Of a stretch of 64,000 nt of DNA, positions 1 to 12,289 are shown piece after piece. The stretch is from Aphrophora alni (Eukaryota > Arthropoda > Insecta > Hemiptera > Aphrophoridae). The DNA lies in contig OY740770.1 of the NCBI GenBank assembly GCA_963513935.1, forward strand, positions 92,660,511 to 92,724,510, in the 5' to 3' direction. The notes under the pieces are model-generated. The model saw only the letters and a list, made by a program, of their open reading frames with translations. It was not told the origin of the DNA and did no database searches. The translations under genes and the position numbers were made by a program. Numbering within the stretch: the stretch's first letter is position 1; each line of letters begins with the position of its first letter.

Positions 1-1265
1 ATACTATTGTTTCTTTTCTTTGATGCTGTTTAACATTTGTCTTTCAATGTCATTCTGCTCCAATTTCCTTTCTCTATCCTTCTTCAACACATTCTTTTCA
101 TTTCACTCTTAGCCTTCTTATTAGTTTTTTTATAGCAATATTTTCATTAAAAAAAAGTTGTACACATTTTTTTAAAGTCTTCCATCCTCATGGTAAGGTT
201 CGATCACTTTTGCCTGATTCTGTTAAAGTTATGTTAATGGCTAACAAATTACTGAAATAAGTAGTGGATTTTCTTGAAAGTGAAAACCAATAATGAAATA
301 TCAGTACTGAATAGTACCACAGGATACCAGAAGAGTTCTGATAGGTGCAAATCTTCAGATATAAGTACTATATATCAAACTTAGATTGTATTTTGAGGTT
401 TAAACATTGGCAGTCTAATATCTGAAAATTGAATTATGGTGATAACTTGGTTGTCTTATCATATGGAATTGGAGTTCTTAGAATAAAATTCTGCACATTT
501 TGACATTATTTAGAGTATGTTGAGCTTTCCCCTCAAAGCCTTTCTTTAAGGATTAAGGTTTTCTAAATTAAACCACCTACTCCAGACAGTTCTTCCTACA
601 CTTTTCCTTATTCCTCAAAAGTAGCCCCTTCTTAGTTATTATATTCTCATTAGCATATCCTTTCACCAAGCACAGTTGGTAAATAGTCCATACTAAAATA
701 CTGTTTTATTTTCCTAATGTTATGCTAATCTCAACTTTAGTTGATTTGTCTTAATTGCTCCAACATTTTGAACAATACAAGATCCATCTATGTAAAATAC
801 TAAGCAGTTATTTGTAATTTCAGCTACCTTACAATGGCCTACCTTTCTCGCCCTCCCTCTCACCCTACACGTTTTCCTTCAACTAGCTCAGTTAAAATGC
901 AGGGTATTGAAAAAGTAAGATTGTGCAAGAATTTCTTCTTCTCCTATACTTACTTCTACTAATTACTTTAACTAACCCAATAAAACCTTTAATAAGCTTC
1001 AGAACTCTTTCTGGAGTTGTGCCATTTGGAAAACTTTGTAGCCTACTTGTAGTACGACATATATAAATTTCTTAATACTAACACACATAAGCACTCAAAT
1101 AACGACAAATCACGAATAAATAGAAAAAACAATTCAAAATGTATGAAATAATAAAATAATATAATTTTTCACCTTCTTTTGCAAGTTAAAATATTTACAG
1201 TTACTAGGTACGTTTTAAATAGATTCTTTCAAATTTAAAGTATAATTTCATATTTCTATAATTTA
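1..1265. other. Unannotated AT-rich DNA
   Basis: T-rich, no ORF of note on either strand, no recognisable repeat termini or RNA gene seen. Confidence 0.5.
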
Positions 1266-1308
1266 TTAATTAAAGAATTGAAAAAGATTATGACCCTTGT
1301 GAGAAACT

Positions 1309-1310
<2 letters not shown>

Positions 1311-1392
<82 letters not shown>

Positions 1393-1441
1393 CCTCCCTC
1401 CCTCCCTCCCTCCCTCCCTCCCTCTCTCTCCCTCCCTCCCT
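1311..1441. repeat. Compound microsatellite (TC)n then (CCCT)n
   Basis: About 72 bp of nearly pure TC dinucleotides pass into about 50 bp of CCCT/CCT units. The open frames across it (poly-LS or poly-ER/GGRE) are artefacts of the repeat. Confidence 0.97.
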
Positions 1442-1890
1442 TCAACATTACAACATTAGAAAGGTGTTTACCCATGAAAACCTCTTTACCATTTAGTCAT
1501 GCCTTATGGTAAAATATATAAGCAATAAAACTTGACTCTGATATGATACTAAGGTCAAGTGGAGCTATGACCAGAAATTTTCAATATCTATCTACTGTAG
1601 GAGTGATTCTGAAAGCTCCTGAAAATACATATACAGGCCAAACTATCGAGAAGTTTATATAAAGTGTAATGTACCATCAATGGCTAAACCTTTTATGTTA
1701 GCTACCACCTACATCCTAAAATATATTATATAGTGTACAAAATGTTACAAACCAGATATCTTACTATGAAAGTATCTACAAAGTAAAACTATAATCACCT
1801 TTAATTACACTTTACATCGTGGATACCGTAGAAAAAAAAGAGCGGTACCTAGATCATACTAATCTCTTGTCTGTGCCTCTGTAAACAATA

Positions 1891-2555
1891 CAGTAGAGTC
1901 TCGGTTAACCGTCATTCTCGGGAGCGGTGGGATGACGGATGAGAGAATAGACGGATAACAGAAATAGACTTCCCAGACTTCTGGAAGTCACCGGCGATCG
2001 ATAAAAATACTGTACTATTAAGTTTTGAACAGTGTTTATAACACAGAATATCTGTACTGTTATTTCTTTTTAACTAAAAAAAAAAATTGGTTTGGGAAAA
2101 TTTAGTAAAACTTTTAAATTTTCTATTTACAGTAACTCTATTTATTAAACAAATTTAGTAAAGTCATCAAAATACAGTATTGTACTGTACAGTAAACTAC
2201 ATGATTATGTACAGTACTGTAATTTCTACACTGAGTAAGACAAGACTGTCGGATGCCACGCACGAAACTAACATAATGATTTGTTTGCTAAGACACAGGA
2301 GTAGGAGGGAAAGGGGGGTTTGGCTACTGTTCTAGGAATTGTTGACGCAACGCAATAGTGCCGTGAATAATGTCACGTTATTCTTTAAAATCAAATTGGA
2401 GTATGATACTAACTTGTAAACATTCATACCACATTAAATATATACGGTACATCATTACATATTACATGCGTACTATTTCCCCCCCCCCCTCTCCCTGTCC
2501 TCACGGTTAACAGAATTGACAGTAAAAAGGGTGACGGTTAACCGAGACTCTACTG
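1891..2555. mobile_element. Tigger/pogo-type MITE 1
   Basis: Ends are inverted repeats: CAGTAGAGTCTCGGTTAACC at the left and the matching GGTTAACCGAGACTCTACTG at the right, flanked by TA on both sides (1889-1890 and 2556-2557). TA duplication and CAGT..ACTG ends are typical of pogo/Tigger elements of the Tc1/mariner superfamily. It is 665 bp with no transposase ORF, so non-autonomous. The left terminus is rich in CpG compared with its surroundings. Confidence 0.88.
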
Positions 2556-2884
2556 TAATTATATAGGATCAGGTATGCCATTATTCCACAAGATCTCCAG
2601 GGGATCCTAACCAGAAGGTTACATTAAACAAACTCAAGAATAGTAAATCATATAACAGATATCATCTATATCATACATATTTTTTCATCAACAATTGTAA
2701 TAAATAAACACTGTTCAATGACATATTTTATTTAACCCGGAAGGGGTCACACCTTTTCTTTTTGAAACAAAATAACTTTTGTTGGTTGAAAACATATACT
2801 TTCTTCCCCCTTCCATTACCTTCTAATCAACATTTACTCATCCCCTACCTAGCCAAGCAGTAATCTCATCGGACCCTCTTCTCA

Positions 2885-3285
2885 ATCGGTGACTGGATAG
2901 CAACAGATCAAAACTACCCATGTCACCAAAAAATATTAGAACTAAACATGGTAACCAATTACAAATACTGGGATAAGAAAATATTACCTGTTTACATTGA
3001 ATCTTTTAACTAATGTATGGATAAATTAAATTTCTACCATACAGACTTCCTCCAAGACTATATAAACAAACGGAATTTTACTAGACCCATTCTCTTAACA
3101 AAAACTCATCTTATCTGTAACCCTAACATTGACTACAATATTAGTATAAATAAAACAGCAAGCTCAATAGCGTTAAAACACCTATCTTAATGTCATAAAC
3201 ATAACCTACAAAAATCATTTAAAAGTATATACAGATGGTTCAAAGAGTGTGTTATTCCATCATTTAACATTTATAAAAAAATACA
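2885..3285 (+). pseudogene. LINE ORF2 fragment (RT C-terminus to start of RNase H)
   Basis: Translated with frameshifts it gives KILELNMVTNYKYWDKK, ICNPNIDYNISINKT and KSIYRW, close to the matching part of the minus-strand LINE at 6536-7009 (KVLELNMISNYRYWDKK). It runs into a YTDGSK-like RNase H start near 3228. Decayed by stops and frameshifts. It is a second copy, on the opposite strand, of the same non-LTR family. Confidence 0.72.
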
Positions 3286-3289
3286 AACA

Positions 3290-3819
3290 ATCTTTTTTTT
3301 TTTTTTTATTCTTGATGTCTATATTATAAGCGGGCTTGGTATATCCATGTAGCCTTTGTACAAATTTACTGTCTTGGTTTCAAACACTTTTCACTGATCA
3401 CTGTTTGTTTCATTCTTTCTTTCTTTTTTAATTTTTTTTTTAAATTAAGGTAGTAGTAACATAGACTAATGTGTGTGTTAATTCCAATTTGTTTATAAAA
3501 TTGTATGTTTATGTAAGTTTTGTTATTTACACAAAGTAGGATCCTTATCAATGATTTAAAGTCAAAAATGGATTTAGGGAATTAGATATTTGGTATCTGA
3601 TTTTTTTCTCACCAGAGGTCCATCTGGTATTTCTAATCCGAAAAGGCTTTGTACCATGGACCACATATAAGCACCTCGAGGCAGGTAATACATATATGTT
3701 TTATTCCAAGTTTACCTTTTAACTATGTATGTATTCATGATTTAAATTGAGATTTTTGTTGCTTTAATCATTTTAATTATTTCTAAAATTGAACTAAGAT
3801 TATTTTGTTTAAGTATATC
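3290..3819. other. Unannotated region before the hAT element
   Basis: Contains a T run (about 3293-3307) and a 56-bp stretch at 3608-3664 that reappears inverted near 20540-20590, suggesting a shared dispersed repeat. No gene seen. Confidence 0.35.
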
Positions 3820-3827
3820 TTTTAGAG

Positions 3828-6079
3828 CAGTGATCTTCAATCCGCAGCCCGCCAAACGATTTAGTTTCAATAATTCATATTTGATGGTATTTTGATAACC
3901 ACAACAGTGTTATGTTGATGTACCGATGATAAAAAGATCAAAGAGTTCAGAAGATTGCATCATTTTGTTGATTTTTAAATGTTATCATACTTCATAGGCC
4001 GTAGTAGGGAATTTTGTAAGCGGCGAAGCAAGTGTGGCAGCCCTGTGACTCAAGGTCAGTCAACTGAGACTGATTTACATGGTGCACTAATCAGTATCAC
4101 CTGATCTCTCCTAGCGAGTAAACGCTTGTTTATGTTTTGTGAATAATGGATACGAGTAGTAAAAAATGGAAAATTGCCAAGTGTTCCAAGAAAAGTAGAC
4201 TAACCTGTACTGTTTTGTAAATATAAAAAATAAAGCAGTTTGTTTAATTTGTAATGAATCTGTCTCCGTTATGAAAGAGTACAATTTAAAGCGGCATTAT
4301 GAAGCCAAGCACGTCTCCAAGATGGACTCAATCCAAGGACAATTTCGAATAGATAAGGTACGTGATTTAAAGAAAAAATTAGAAAATCAACAATCCTCGT
4401 TTACTTGGCAAAACGCTGAAAATGAATTAAGTGTTAAAGTTAGCTACATCATTTCTGAACAAATTCCTAAGAAATCAAAGCCATTTACGGATGGTGAGTT
4501 TGTAAAGCAATGCATGGAATCGGCAGCTGAAATTCCATGCCCGAAACAAAAGCATTTGTTTTCAAAAATTAGCTTATCTGGAGTTACTGTGGCCAGAAGA
4601 ATCTAAGAATTAGTTCAGGATATTGAAAACACACTAAAAGACCATGCTTCAAAGTTTGCTTTTTATTCAGTGGCGCTTGAGAGCACAGATATTACAGACA
4701 CAGCTCAGTTAGCTATTATATTTCCATTACCGAAGAAATGGCTGCTCTATTTCCAATGAAAGGCACAACTAAAGGAAATGATATTTACAAGTCTTTGACT
4801 TCAAGTTTAAATCGACTTAGACTAATGCTGAACAATTTGTCCGGTGTTGTTATTTATGGTGCCCCAGCAATGACGGAAACATGAAGGTGCTGTGGCTCTG
4901 ATCAGAAAAGACGCTTGCGAAAATAGACCATTCATGCAATACCATTGCATTGTCCACCAAGAATGTTTATGTGCAAAAAGTGTCTCTCTCAAGGATGTGA
5001 TCAAATATGTGACTAAAATCGTGAATTTCATCAGATCACAAGTATTGAACCATAGGGAATTCCAGAATTTCCTTAGTCAGGTGGATGTAGAGTATGGTGA
5101 TGTCGTATATTACACAGAGGTTCGCTGGCTCAGTCGTGGAAAGTTTCTTAAAAAAGTTTTTGATCTGAAAGAAGTAATCTGTACATTTATGGAAAGAAAA
5201 GGAAAGACAGTTCACCAGTTCAACGACCCCAATTGGATGGCTGATTTTGGGTACCTTAACATATATTTCAATACATCTCAACGATTTTAATATTCGACTG
5301 CAAGATAAAAACATCATGATTCCTAACCTTTTTGATCAAGTTGAGGCATTTGAGAAAAAACTTTGTTTGTGGGAGAGCCAACTACTAAAGGGCGACTTCA
5401 CAAACTTTCCAACACTATCGCAATGTGAAGTTCAAAACAAAGGAAAATACAGTGAAGCACTCACTGTCCTATTATCTGATTTCAGTAACAGGTTTGAAGA
5501 TTTTAAGTTTAAAAAAAAAATGATGAAGCTATTTTGTGCTCCATTTGGTGTGAATGTGGAAGACTATCCCGGAAACATTCAAATGGAACTTATTGAGTTT
5601 CAGTGTAATAGCGATTTACAGGAGAAATTTTAAAATTTTGGACTTTGGAGTTTTACTCATTGCATGTTGAAAAAAATCAATTTCCAGCAATCAGATCTCA
5701 TGCTCTGTTGGCAGCACTTATATCTGTGAGCAGTTATTTTCCAAAATGTAGAATGTGAAGACAAAATTGATGAATCGTGTTTCTGACACTCATTTAGTGT
5801 CTGACATTCATCCAACATAAAAGCCAATGTTGACAGATTAATGAAAGAGAAACAGTGTCAGATTTCTCATTGATCTAAAAAATGTTGCCATTTTGATATT
5901 TTTAATTCAGTTTTGTGTTTTGTAACATATTTTATTATTATTTCACTGTAATTTTAAAACCAAATAAAAACTAATTTTAAAAAATGATGTTTTTTTTCCA
6001 AGTTGAAAGACTAATATATATATAAGCCCTTCCATAACAAAAATTTGGCCCTTCGTTAAAATAAGGTTGAAGACCACTG
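3828..6079 (+). mobile_element. hAT transposon with intact ends
   Basis: A 2252-bp element bounded by perfect 8-bp direct repeats TTTTAGAG (3820-3827 and 6080-6087), the target duplication size expected for hAT. Termini CAGTGATCTTCAA and TTGAAGACCACTG are inverted repeats. The interior carries a decayed transposase on the + strand. Confidence 0.95.
4146..5860 (+). pseudogene. hAT transposase pseudogene (BED finger, GTF2IRD2/Charlie-like)
   Basis: The N-terminus shows a BED-type zinc finger: AVCLICNESVSVMKEYNLKR then HYEAKH, with C-x2-C and H-x4-H ligands. It continues with LESTDITDTAQLAI, DIYKSLTSSLNRL, then VVIYGAPAM, which matches the usual TDGAPAM motif of this clade with the Asp replaced, and YHCIVHQECLCAK. 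Near the end it has PGNIQMELIEFQCNSDL and a degraded dimerisation region. The protein is broken by a frameshift after about 4220, a stop at 4604-4606, a shift near 4740, a shift near 4885, a shift near 5265 and more stops after 5630, so it cannot make transposase. Similar proteins are domesticated in vertebrates, but the many breaks argue against that here. Confidence 0.88.
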
Positions 6080-6142
6080 TTTTAGAGGATGGGGGTTTCC
6101 AATTTTCTTCCCTTAATTTTAAGAGTATTTTTAAATTAAGTA

Positions 6143-6147
<5 letters not shown>

Positions 6148-6174
<27 letters not shown>
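6148..6174. repeat. Poly-T tract
   Basis: About 27 T residues. On the minus strand this is an A run lying about 370 bp beyond the visible LINE coding remnant. Confidence 0.85.
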
Positions 6175-6535
6175 AATCAGCTTATAGTCACATAATGGAA
6201 TTATGTAAACTTGACATATATTATTATTTGTGGCTTCTCGAGCTAACTTATCAACCTATTTGTTACCTCTATTACCTATATGTCCTGGGACTCATTGTAT
6301 TACATAACTATATTTTTATTGTTTGTTATTACTCCTGTTATTATATTTCTCGTTAATTCTTTACATTCTCCTTTTAAAGTGCATTCTTTAATTTCTATAA
6401 TTGCAGTTTGCAAGTAAAGAACATATAATAAATTGGTTATATGAAAGGTGTCTTACTAATTGTATTGTTTTACAGATACTGTAGTGTACTTCTTAGCTGT
6501 ATAGCTAGGGCTAAGTTTATACTTTTTCTCCAAAT

Positions 6536-7325
6536 TTATTGAGGGGATAAATGGCAGCACCTACTCCTGACATGCTCTTTTGAGCCACCTGTGTATGTTT
6601 TGATATGGTCTTTGTAGGTTATGTTTATAATATTCTTATACCTTTGTTGTAATTCTATATTATACTTATGTTTTATTTTGGTAATATCCTTACTGTTTAT
6701 GTTAGGGTTACAGGTGAGGTTAATTGTTGATAATAGAATAGGTTTTTCTAAAATGACTTTTTCTAATGAATTTATTAAATTATCTGTATACTTTATGTTT
6801 TGTTTGTCCATGCCTGTATTAAAAGCATTAAAGTAAATTTGGTAATTTTTTTTATCCCAATACCTGTAATTTGAAATCATGTTTAGTTCCAGGACCTTAT
6901 GATGACATGTATGGTTTTTGTTTGTTGCAGTTTTATATATGAGTTTATTTGTTAAAAAGGTTCTTCTAAGGTTTAGTGGTATTATTCCTGTCTCTGATTG
7001 GAGTGACATTAAAGGAGTTGTTTTAAAAGCCCCCAGAGCAATTCTTATTGCTTGGTTTGTATTACCTCCAATTGGTTTAGTTGATTATTAGCAATATGTG
7101 CATAAAGAAATCTGCAAATATCTAATTTGGGTCTTATAAGATCTTTATAAATATTTAATAAATGTTTTGTGTGTACCCCTTTTGTACTACATGGCAGTGA
7201 CTTCATTATGTTTAAATCATTGTATACTTACTTTTTCTAAGTTTTTGTTGAAATTAATTTTATTTTCTATTATTACTCCTAGAATTTTGTGTGAAGTTAC
7301 TATGGGATCTCCTCCTCATACAAGG
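6536..7325 (-). pseudogene. LINE A (minus): RT thumb to start of RNase H
   Basis: Minus-strand reading gives HKILGVIIENKINFNKNLEK, LIRPKLDICRFLYAH, IQTKAIRIALGAFKTTP and the open frame MSLQSETGIIPLNLRRTFLT to KTYTGGSK at 6536-7009. This is the normal order of the C-terminal RT connection and the first RNase H beta strand (YTDGS, here TGG). Frameshifts lie at about 7020-7200. It is the 3' part of the same element as the pieces at 8868-9050, 12290-12860 and 13400-14626. Confidence 0.82.
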
Positions 7326-8841
7326 TAAGTATTGTAACGTCTTACTAAATTTAAATTCACCGGCACCCGTTTCGCGTTATAATATTTTCAATTTTGAGCT
7401 CCCGTGAGCTGCTGCCATCTGGTGGTCTACTCTGAAAACAGCCTCACGTGATTCGACTGTGAACTTAGCCCGAGGCAAGATAGCATTGAGGTAGGCTCTT
7501 TCTAGAGATAACGGCACAGATGTTAGTTCACCTTCAATGCACTTAGCAACGTTTTCAAATTATAAAAAGTTCTAAACTTCTGTTCAAAAAATGAGTCAAA
7601 ATTTTTCTTCAAAAGGCGTGTTAAGTTTCACTGAAGTGCCTAGTTATTACAATCAATCTCATCTGAGCATCACAAGCGTTCTATTCTGCTAAAACCAGGT
7701 AACTCAAAATTTTCAGTTTAAACCTTATTAAGTTAACCATCTTAAAAATATGTATTTCTATTTTATAAATGTAAAATTTTGAAATCTGTTTTCAATCATA
7801 ATTAAACCGTAAGTTGTCTGTAAATTCTTTTAGAGTATAAATTTATATAATCTTTTGAAAGAATAAAACAAAGCTTTATTTTAGTAATTATAAAATCAAA
7901 TCATCAATTAATGAATCATTAAATTTAATTCAACTAATTTTGAATTGTCTGTAAATTGTACCAGCTTAAATTCAAACAATCTTTTAAAAGGAAAAGCTTC
8001 TTTTTTATCTTTAATAAAGTAAAGTCATTCAGTAATTTATTTGAATATATATAACATTTTGTCTTTAAAGAAATTGCATTTTTATAAAACTTAATTACAG
8101 AAAAATATGTTGCTCATAAATCTGCAACAGAAATGTTTAAACCTGTCTAGAAATGTCTGTTCTTTCTTTAATTGGTACATGTATTTCCTGCAGCTATACA
8201 GCTGGTTCGAGCACGCTGTAATAAAAATTAAGTTCCGGCAGAAAATTTCAAGTCCATGCAAAAACCTGAGGACTTCCTTTTAAGTTATGTAAAAGGACAA
8301 AGTGAAAACTAATGAACAACGCTAGTTAGAATAAACTTGAACTGCATTTGTGGAATAATGTTTTGTTGAACTAGACATGATTTTTTTTATATGTGTACAA
8401 AATGCAAAAATAAAATAAAATATGGATGGGATATGCATGCACCTTTCGCCCTTACGACCCCAAAGGGGTTAATTTTCAAAATTTAAAATATTGACGTCAA
8501 TATATATAATCAAAAAAATAAAATAAAAAATATCTCCCTTTGTTAATATATATATTTAAAAACAAATTTTCCTTTTACAGTTGGCCAACTTATATTTACA
8601 TATGTAATTAATTAATTCTTATATATTTTATGTGTAATTGATTAATTAAAATTTGTTAACTTTAATATATATATATAATTTAAAAACTAAATTTTTGTAA
8701 TATTACATACTTTAATGAATTGTCTTTTCTATTTTTTTTAAACTTACTTAGTAATTAATTGTATGGGGGGGTTTGATTAAAAATTATCTAAATCTTTTTG
8801 GGGCGTATAAATAATGTAAAATTTCTAGATATATATGTATA

Positions 8842-8866
<25 letters not shown>
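7326..8866. other. Insertion inside LINE A, possibly ending in a TTAA-type terminus
   Basis: This block separates the RT box piece (8868 on) from the RT thumb piece (7325 down). No ORF was recognised. At 8469-8472 a TTAA abuts an element-like end which on the minus strand reads CCCCTTTGGGGTCGTAAGG, resembling piggyBac-type termini, but no matching second end was found. A (TA)n run sits at 8828-8872. Confidence 0.4.

Positions 8867-8872
<6 letters not shown>
8828..8872. repeat. (TA)n microsatellite
   Basis: About 45 bp of TA with two interruptions, directly at the junction with the LINE A RT fragment. Confidence 0.9.
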
Positions 8873-9050
8873 CGAAAATAACAAAGGACTTAGTATGCTT
8901 CCTTGTGGTAAGTACTTGTGATTTATGACACGTGGTATGTGATTTAAGTCATGTTTCCATAGTTTTGAGATGTTAAGACATTTATTAGAAACAATACTAT
9001 AAATCTGGGACAGGAAAAAACTTTTTTCTTCTTAAATCTTCATTTAGAGG
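8868..9050 (-). pseudogene. LINE A (minus): central reverse-transcriptase box
   Basis: Minus-strand translation gives IVSNKCLNISKLWKHDLNH then INHKYLPQGSILSPLLFSIY, the LPQGS(V/I)LSPLLF block before the catalytic YADD of non-LTR RTs. The YADD part that should follow is missing, replaced by the 7326-8866 block. Confidence 0.8.
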
Positions 9051-9334
9051 AATAGTTTGCCTGTCTATTGACGTCTACTTTATGGCCATTAAAAAAATAT
9101 ACTTAAAAATTTAAAAAATTAGGTAAAATATTGACTTATGCCACTATTGCTTAAAATATTTTGATGAATGAAATGTAAGGTAAGAACAATACCACGTTTG
9201 AACACTGATTTTAATTTTACAAGTTAGTTGTAAATATTAAGCATTATTATAAGACACATATTAAGGTCACTTGCATACATAAAAAAGAATAATTCTAATT
9301 GTTCCAAGTGTTTTTGGTGTCTTCCATTCAAGAT

Positions 9335-11224
9335 TCAATCATCTTCTTCTGCCTCCGACTCTCGATTCACAATGGGGTTATTATCATTATCACTTCCATC
9401 GGCCAAGGAGTTAAAAAATCCATGGTGAACTGGTGGGATAAACTTGAGCAGGTCCATCATATCCTTCTTCTTTAAGGCTGTAACTCTTCGTGGAAAACTA
9501 TAAAGAGGTTCTAAAGGTACACTGTTTAGTTTTTTATACACTTTTTTGGCTGGTGTTATGTCCAATGTAAGAAAGGGCAAGTCATCATTGAGAGATTCAT
9601 TATAGAATATTTTGAAAGGTTTCTCCTTGACATACCTTAGCCACTGTATGTTAAACCATGAAACTTTATCATTCTGTTCATTCTTCTTTCTTCTTGTGAT
9701 CGACTTTTCCAGCAAACTTGTTGAAAACATCTCTGTCTGGTCCATAACTTTTACCACATACGGTTTCTTTCTTTTTGATTTCAGGATTGTATTATACCAA
9801 TCCTCAGGGATATAGATGGTTTTTCCTTTTGCAAAGCGTTCTACACACCAAAGTCCGCGTCGTTAGGGAGGAAAGAGTGGCCGCTGACCATAAATTTGTG
9901 GTCAACAGTCTTTATAGTGCTTTCCGCACTTTGTATGTGGTGCAATAATGCAAGCGACATTTTTATGTTCCGATTTTGTCCACCGCAACTATCGCCGAAC
10001 ATTACAACGTGTTCAATGTGATCTGCTGACGATCTGTTTCTCAAATGTTCAATAATGCACGAAGCAATTTCTTGGGAGCCTCTCGAAGCTGTTATTTCAT
10101 TCCAGACATACATGTATCCAGAATCTGTGGATAGATCATGACAACCTAGATTATAGACATACATATTCCTTTTGTAGTAAGCAGTCGAACAAGTTAAAAT
10201 CGGGAACGGCAGTGCTTTTTGCAGATCAAAGGAAAAAGCATACATTGTAGGATTTGTCTGGCACTCCTTGGCATCTTTAATTTTTTGTCTAGCAAGATCT
10301 GCATTACGAAGATGCAATTCATGGTTAATTTCAAGAGTTCTTTTTCTTCTGCGTCTACGCACACTTCTACTTTCATTTTGTAAATGTCACATTTTACACA
10401 AGTGTCTTTTCGAGGAGGATGGAAACTTAAATTAAATTCAAAATTGAACACTCGACAGTAAATGGATTCAGTTACTGGCTCAGAATTTATGTTTGAGCAA
10501 TGATCCTTGTATAAAGTGAACATTTGAGTAATGTTCAGACCTTCTGAAAGGTATTTCTTGTTAGGATTATGGGCTCTCGTATAATGAGACTTATTAGAAG
10601 GAAAAGATTCAATGTGTTTGCGAACAATATCTAAGCGACAATCTTCAATTCTGTTTTTTGAAGGTTGTTTTCCCCTCAAATCACTTCCTGGATCTTTACC
10701 GTCTCGAATTTTTTTTTGAGCTCTAAAAATCCTACCATCAGAAACCATGAACGTTTGTTTGAAATACTCTTTACAAACATTGATGTTTTTTTCTGGCAAC
10801 TGCAGATAATACTTGACAGTCGTACTTTTGAACCCTCGATTACCGTCTCTAATTCTATGTACTTTTGGAGTAGATCGCTGACATAAACCAGTAAGATAAG
10901 CGTTTTGAGCTTGAAAACTTCCAATTGCATAAAATCTCTCAAACATACCTTTTCTTTGCTCTTCAGTAATTGCATCACTGCATTTTAGTTTGCATATGCA
11001 GGGAATGTTTGTAAATGTCTTCTTTTCAACTTGTTTCCCTTTAGAAGTAAAGTATTCCTTACCTGAGTTCCAGTTCAATTTACGTAGTGTTTTCTTGTTT
11101 ACATTTCTCTTACGTTTGCGAGATTTATTTTGATCGGCTTTCAAAGGTTGTGGTTCATCATCTGAAGTCACATCAGTACTACGGTTTCTCGGTGTCCCAT
11201 CAGTTGCATTACCAGGATCTGGAT
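9335..11224 (-). CDS. Exon 2 of the transposase-family gene (frameshifted)
   Basis: Carries nearly all of the protein in three successive frames: 11224 to about 10340, about 10340 to 9841, then about 9848 to a stop at 9335-9337. The last segment ends in an acidic tail, NRESEAEEDD. Confidence 0.7.
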
Positions 11225-11906
11225 CTGAAAAATAATACACAATTAAGTAAACGGTAAAACTCATCCAAAAAAAATTAGGCGTAAAAATTGGGTGCAGTAT
11301 AATAAGCATTCCACAAAACTATTAATAATAGCGCAGCAGCTATTTAATAATAGTTATTATTATAATAGCATAGGTTAGGCCTATTATTATTATAGCCTAA
11401 CGCTGCGATAATCGAAATTTTTGTGGTATGTTTATCTTGCTGTAGGACCTACTCTAAAAAATTATAATGTCGTTTGGAATTCAAAAGCCTGCTTTGTCCA
11501 ATTTATTGTGGTAGGCCTAGTTGGCAGTAGGTTTACTTACAGGCCTCAGTTAATACTAAAATTTAACTTAAATATAAAAGTCAATTCAAGTCATTCTAGG
11601 CCTACCCATGTTGATAAAAAAATACACAACAGATCTAAAAATCTGCACAAACTCACCCAAATTATTTGCCTAGATTTTGTCACAGCCCCCAAACTTATTT
11701 TAAGATTGTTGAAGTGGTCTGTTTAGTGCTCAATTTTTACATATAGGATAAGTTATTCTGAGTAAATTATAGGTTAGAAAATTTCCAAATTAATAATAAT
11801 ATTGTACAAAAGGCCAAAGCCAAAGGTTTAACAAGAAACTAAAAGTTCAATTTTGAGGTTATAAATACAAAATTCACAGTAACAAAAAGGCTAACATTCA
11901 ACTTAC

Positions 11907-11994
11907 CTAGATTTTCATTTTCTGTAGGCACATATTCAGAGCCAGAGTCTTGTAACAATGATGGTATGCTATCGGATTCACTTATTTCATCCAT
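11907..11994 (-). CDS. Exon 1 of the transposase-family gene
   Basis: 88 nt, 29 codons plus one base, starting at the ATG whose first base is 11994 and ending at donor gtaagt (11906-11901). The protein is acidic and serine-rich. Confidence 0.7.
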
Positions 11995-12097
11995 TGAAAT
12001 AAAATCAAGCTCTGCATATACAAGTAAAACTTAAAAAAATAATCAAAATGTAACATTCACTCCTTCAACACATCTACAAAAGCTGGCAGTCTTTGAA

Positions 12098-12240
12098 CTT
12101 TGAAGGAAAAGTGAAGTAAGTCAGACTTAGGCCATTATTGCCTGAGAGAAATCAGCTGATTCATTCCTTCCTATTTTTCACAGCCATATGTATTTAAAAT
12201 TGTCAGTGTTTTGACTTGGTTCACTTTTCCTTGAAATAGA
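12098..12240. repeat. Short inverted repeat beside the transposase gene
   Basis: A 25-nt sequence at 12098-12124 (TTGAAGGAAAAGTGAAGTAA) recurs inverted at 12213-12238. It might be part of the insertion boundary of the 9335-11994 gene; no partner was found at the other end. Confidence 0.45.
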
Positions 12241-12289
12241 ATGAAGGTTAAGGAATCTGAAACAGTGTTTAGCTCTATTAGGAAAATAA

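Larger units (their letters stand above)
9335..11994 (-). pseudogene. Two-exon DDE-like transposase-family gene, broken by two frameshifts
   Basis: Exon 1 (11994 to 11907) encodes MDEISESDSIPSLLQDSGSE plus nine residues to NL and ends at a consensus donor G|gtaagt. Exon 2 starts at 11224 after tttttcag and completes D30. The product would be about 650 residues. Features in order are an acidic N-terminus, a KR-rich stretch, Cys motif CICKLKC, DGRIFRAQKK, DLRGKQPSKNR, FHPPRKDTCVKCDIYK, FSFDLQKALPFP, MFGDSCGGQNRN and VDHKFMVSGHS. The GDSCGGQNRN and nearby acidic residues suggest an RNase H-fold nuclease. The family is, to my knowledge, common and repetitive in insect genomes, but I cannot place it in a named superfamily. 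One-base losses near 10340 and 9848 break the frame. It lies inside LINE A, so it arrived by insertion. Terminal repeats were not found. Confidence 0.72.

Noticed and set aside
1266..1496. Overlapping open frames on both strands (poly-LS and poly-ER)
   Set aside because: They are translations of a TC/CCCT microsatellite.
2732..2755. TTAACCCGGAAGGGGTC as a further TTAA element end
   Set aside because: No matching second end or duplication could be found; too little evidence.
8190..8210. GGTTCGAGCACG as a tRNA B box
   Set aside because: No cloverleaf, no A box and no acceptor stem around it.
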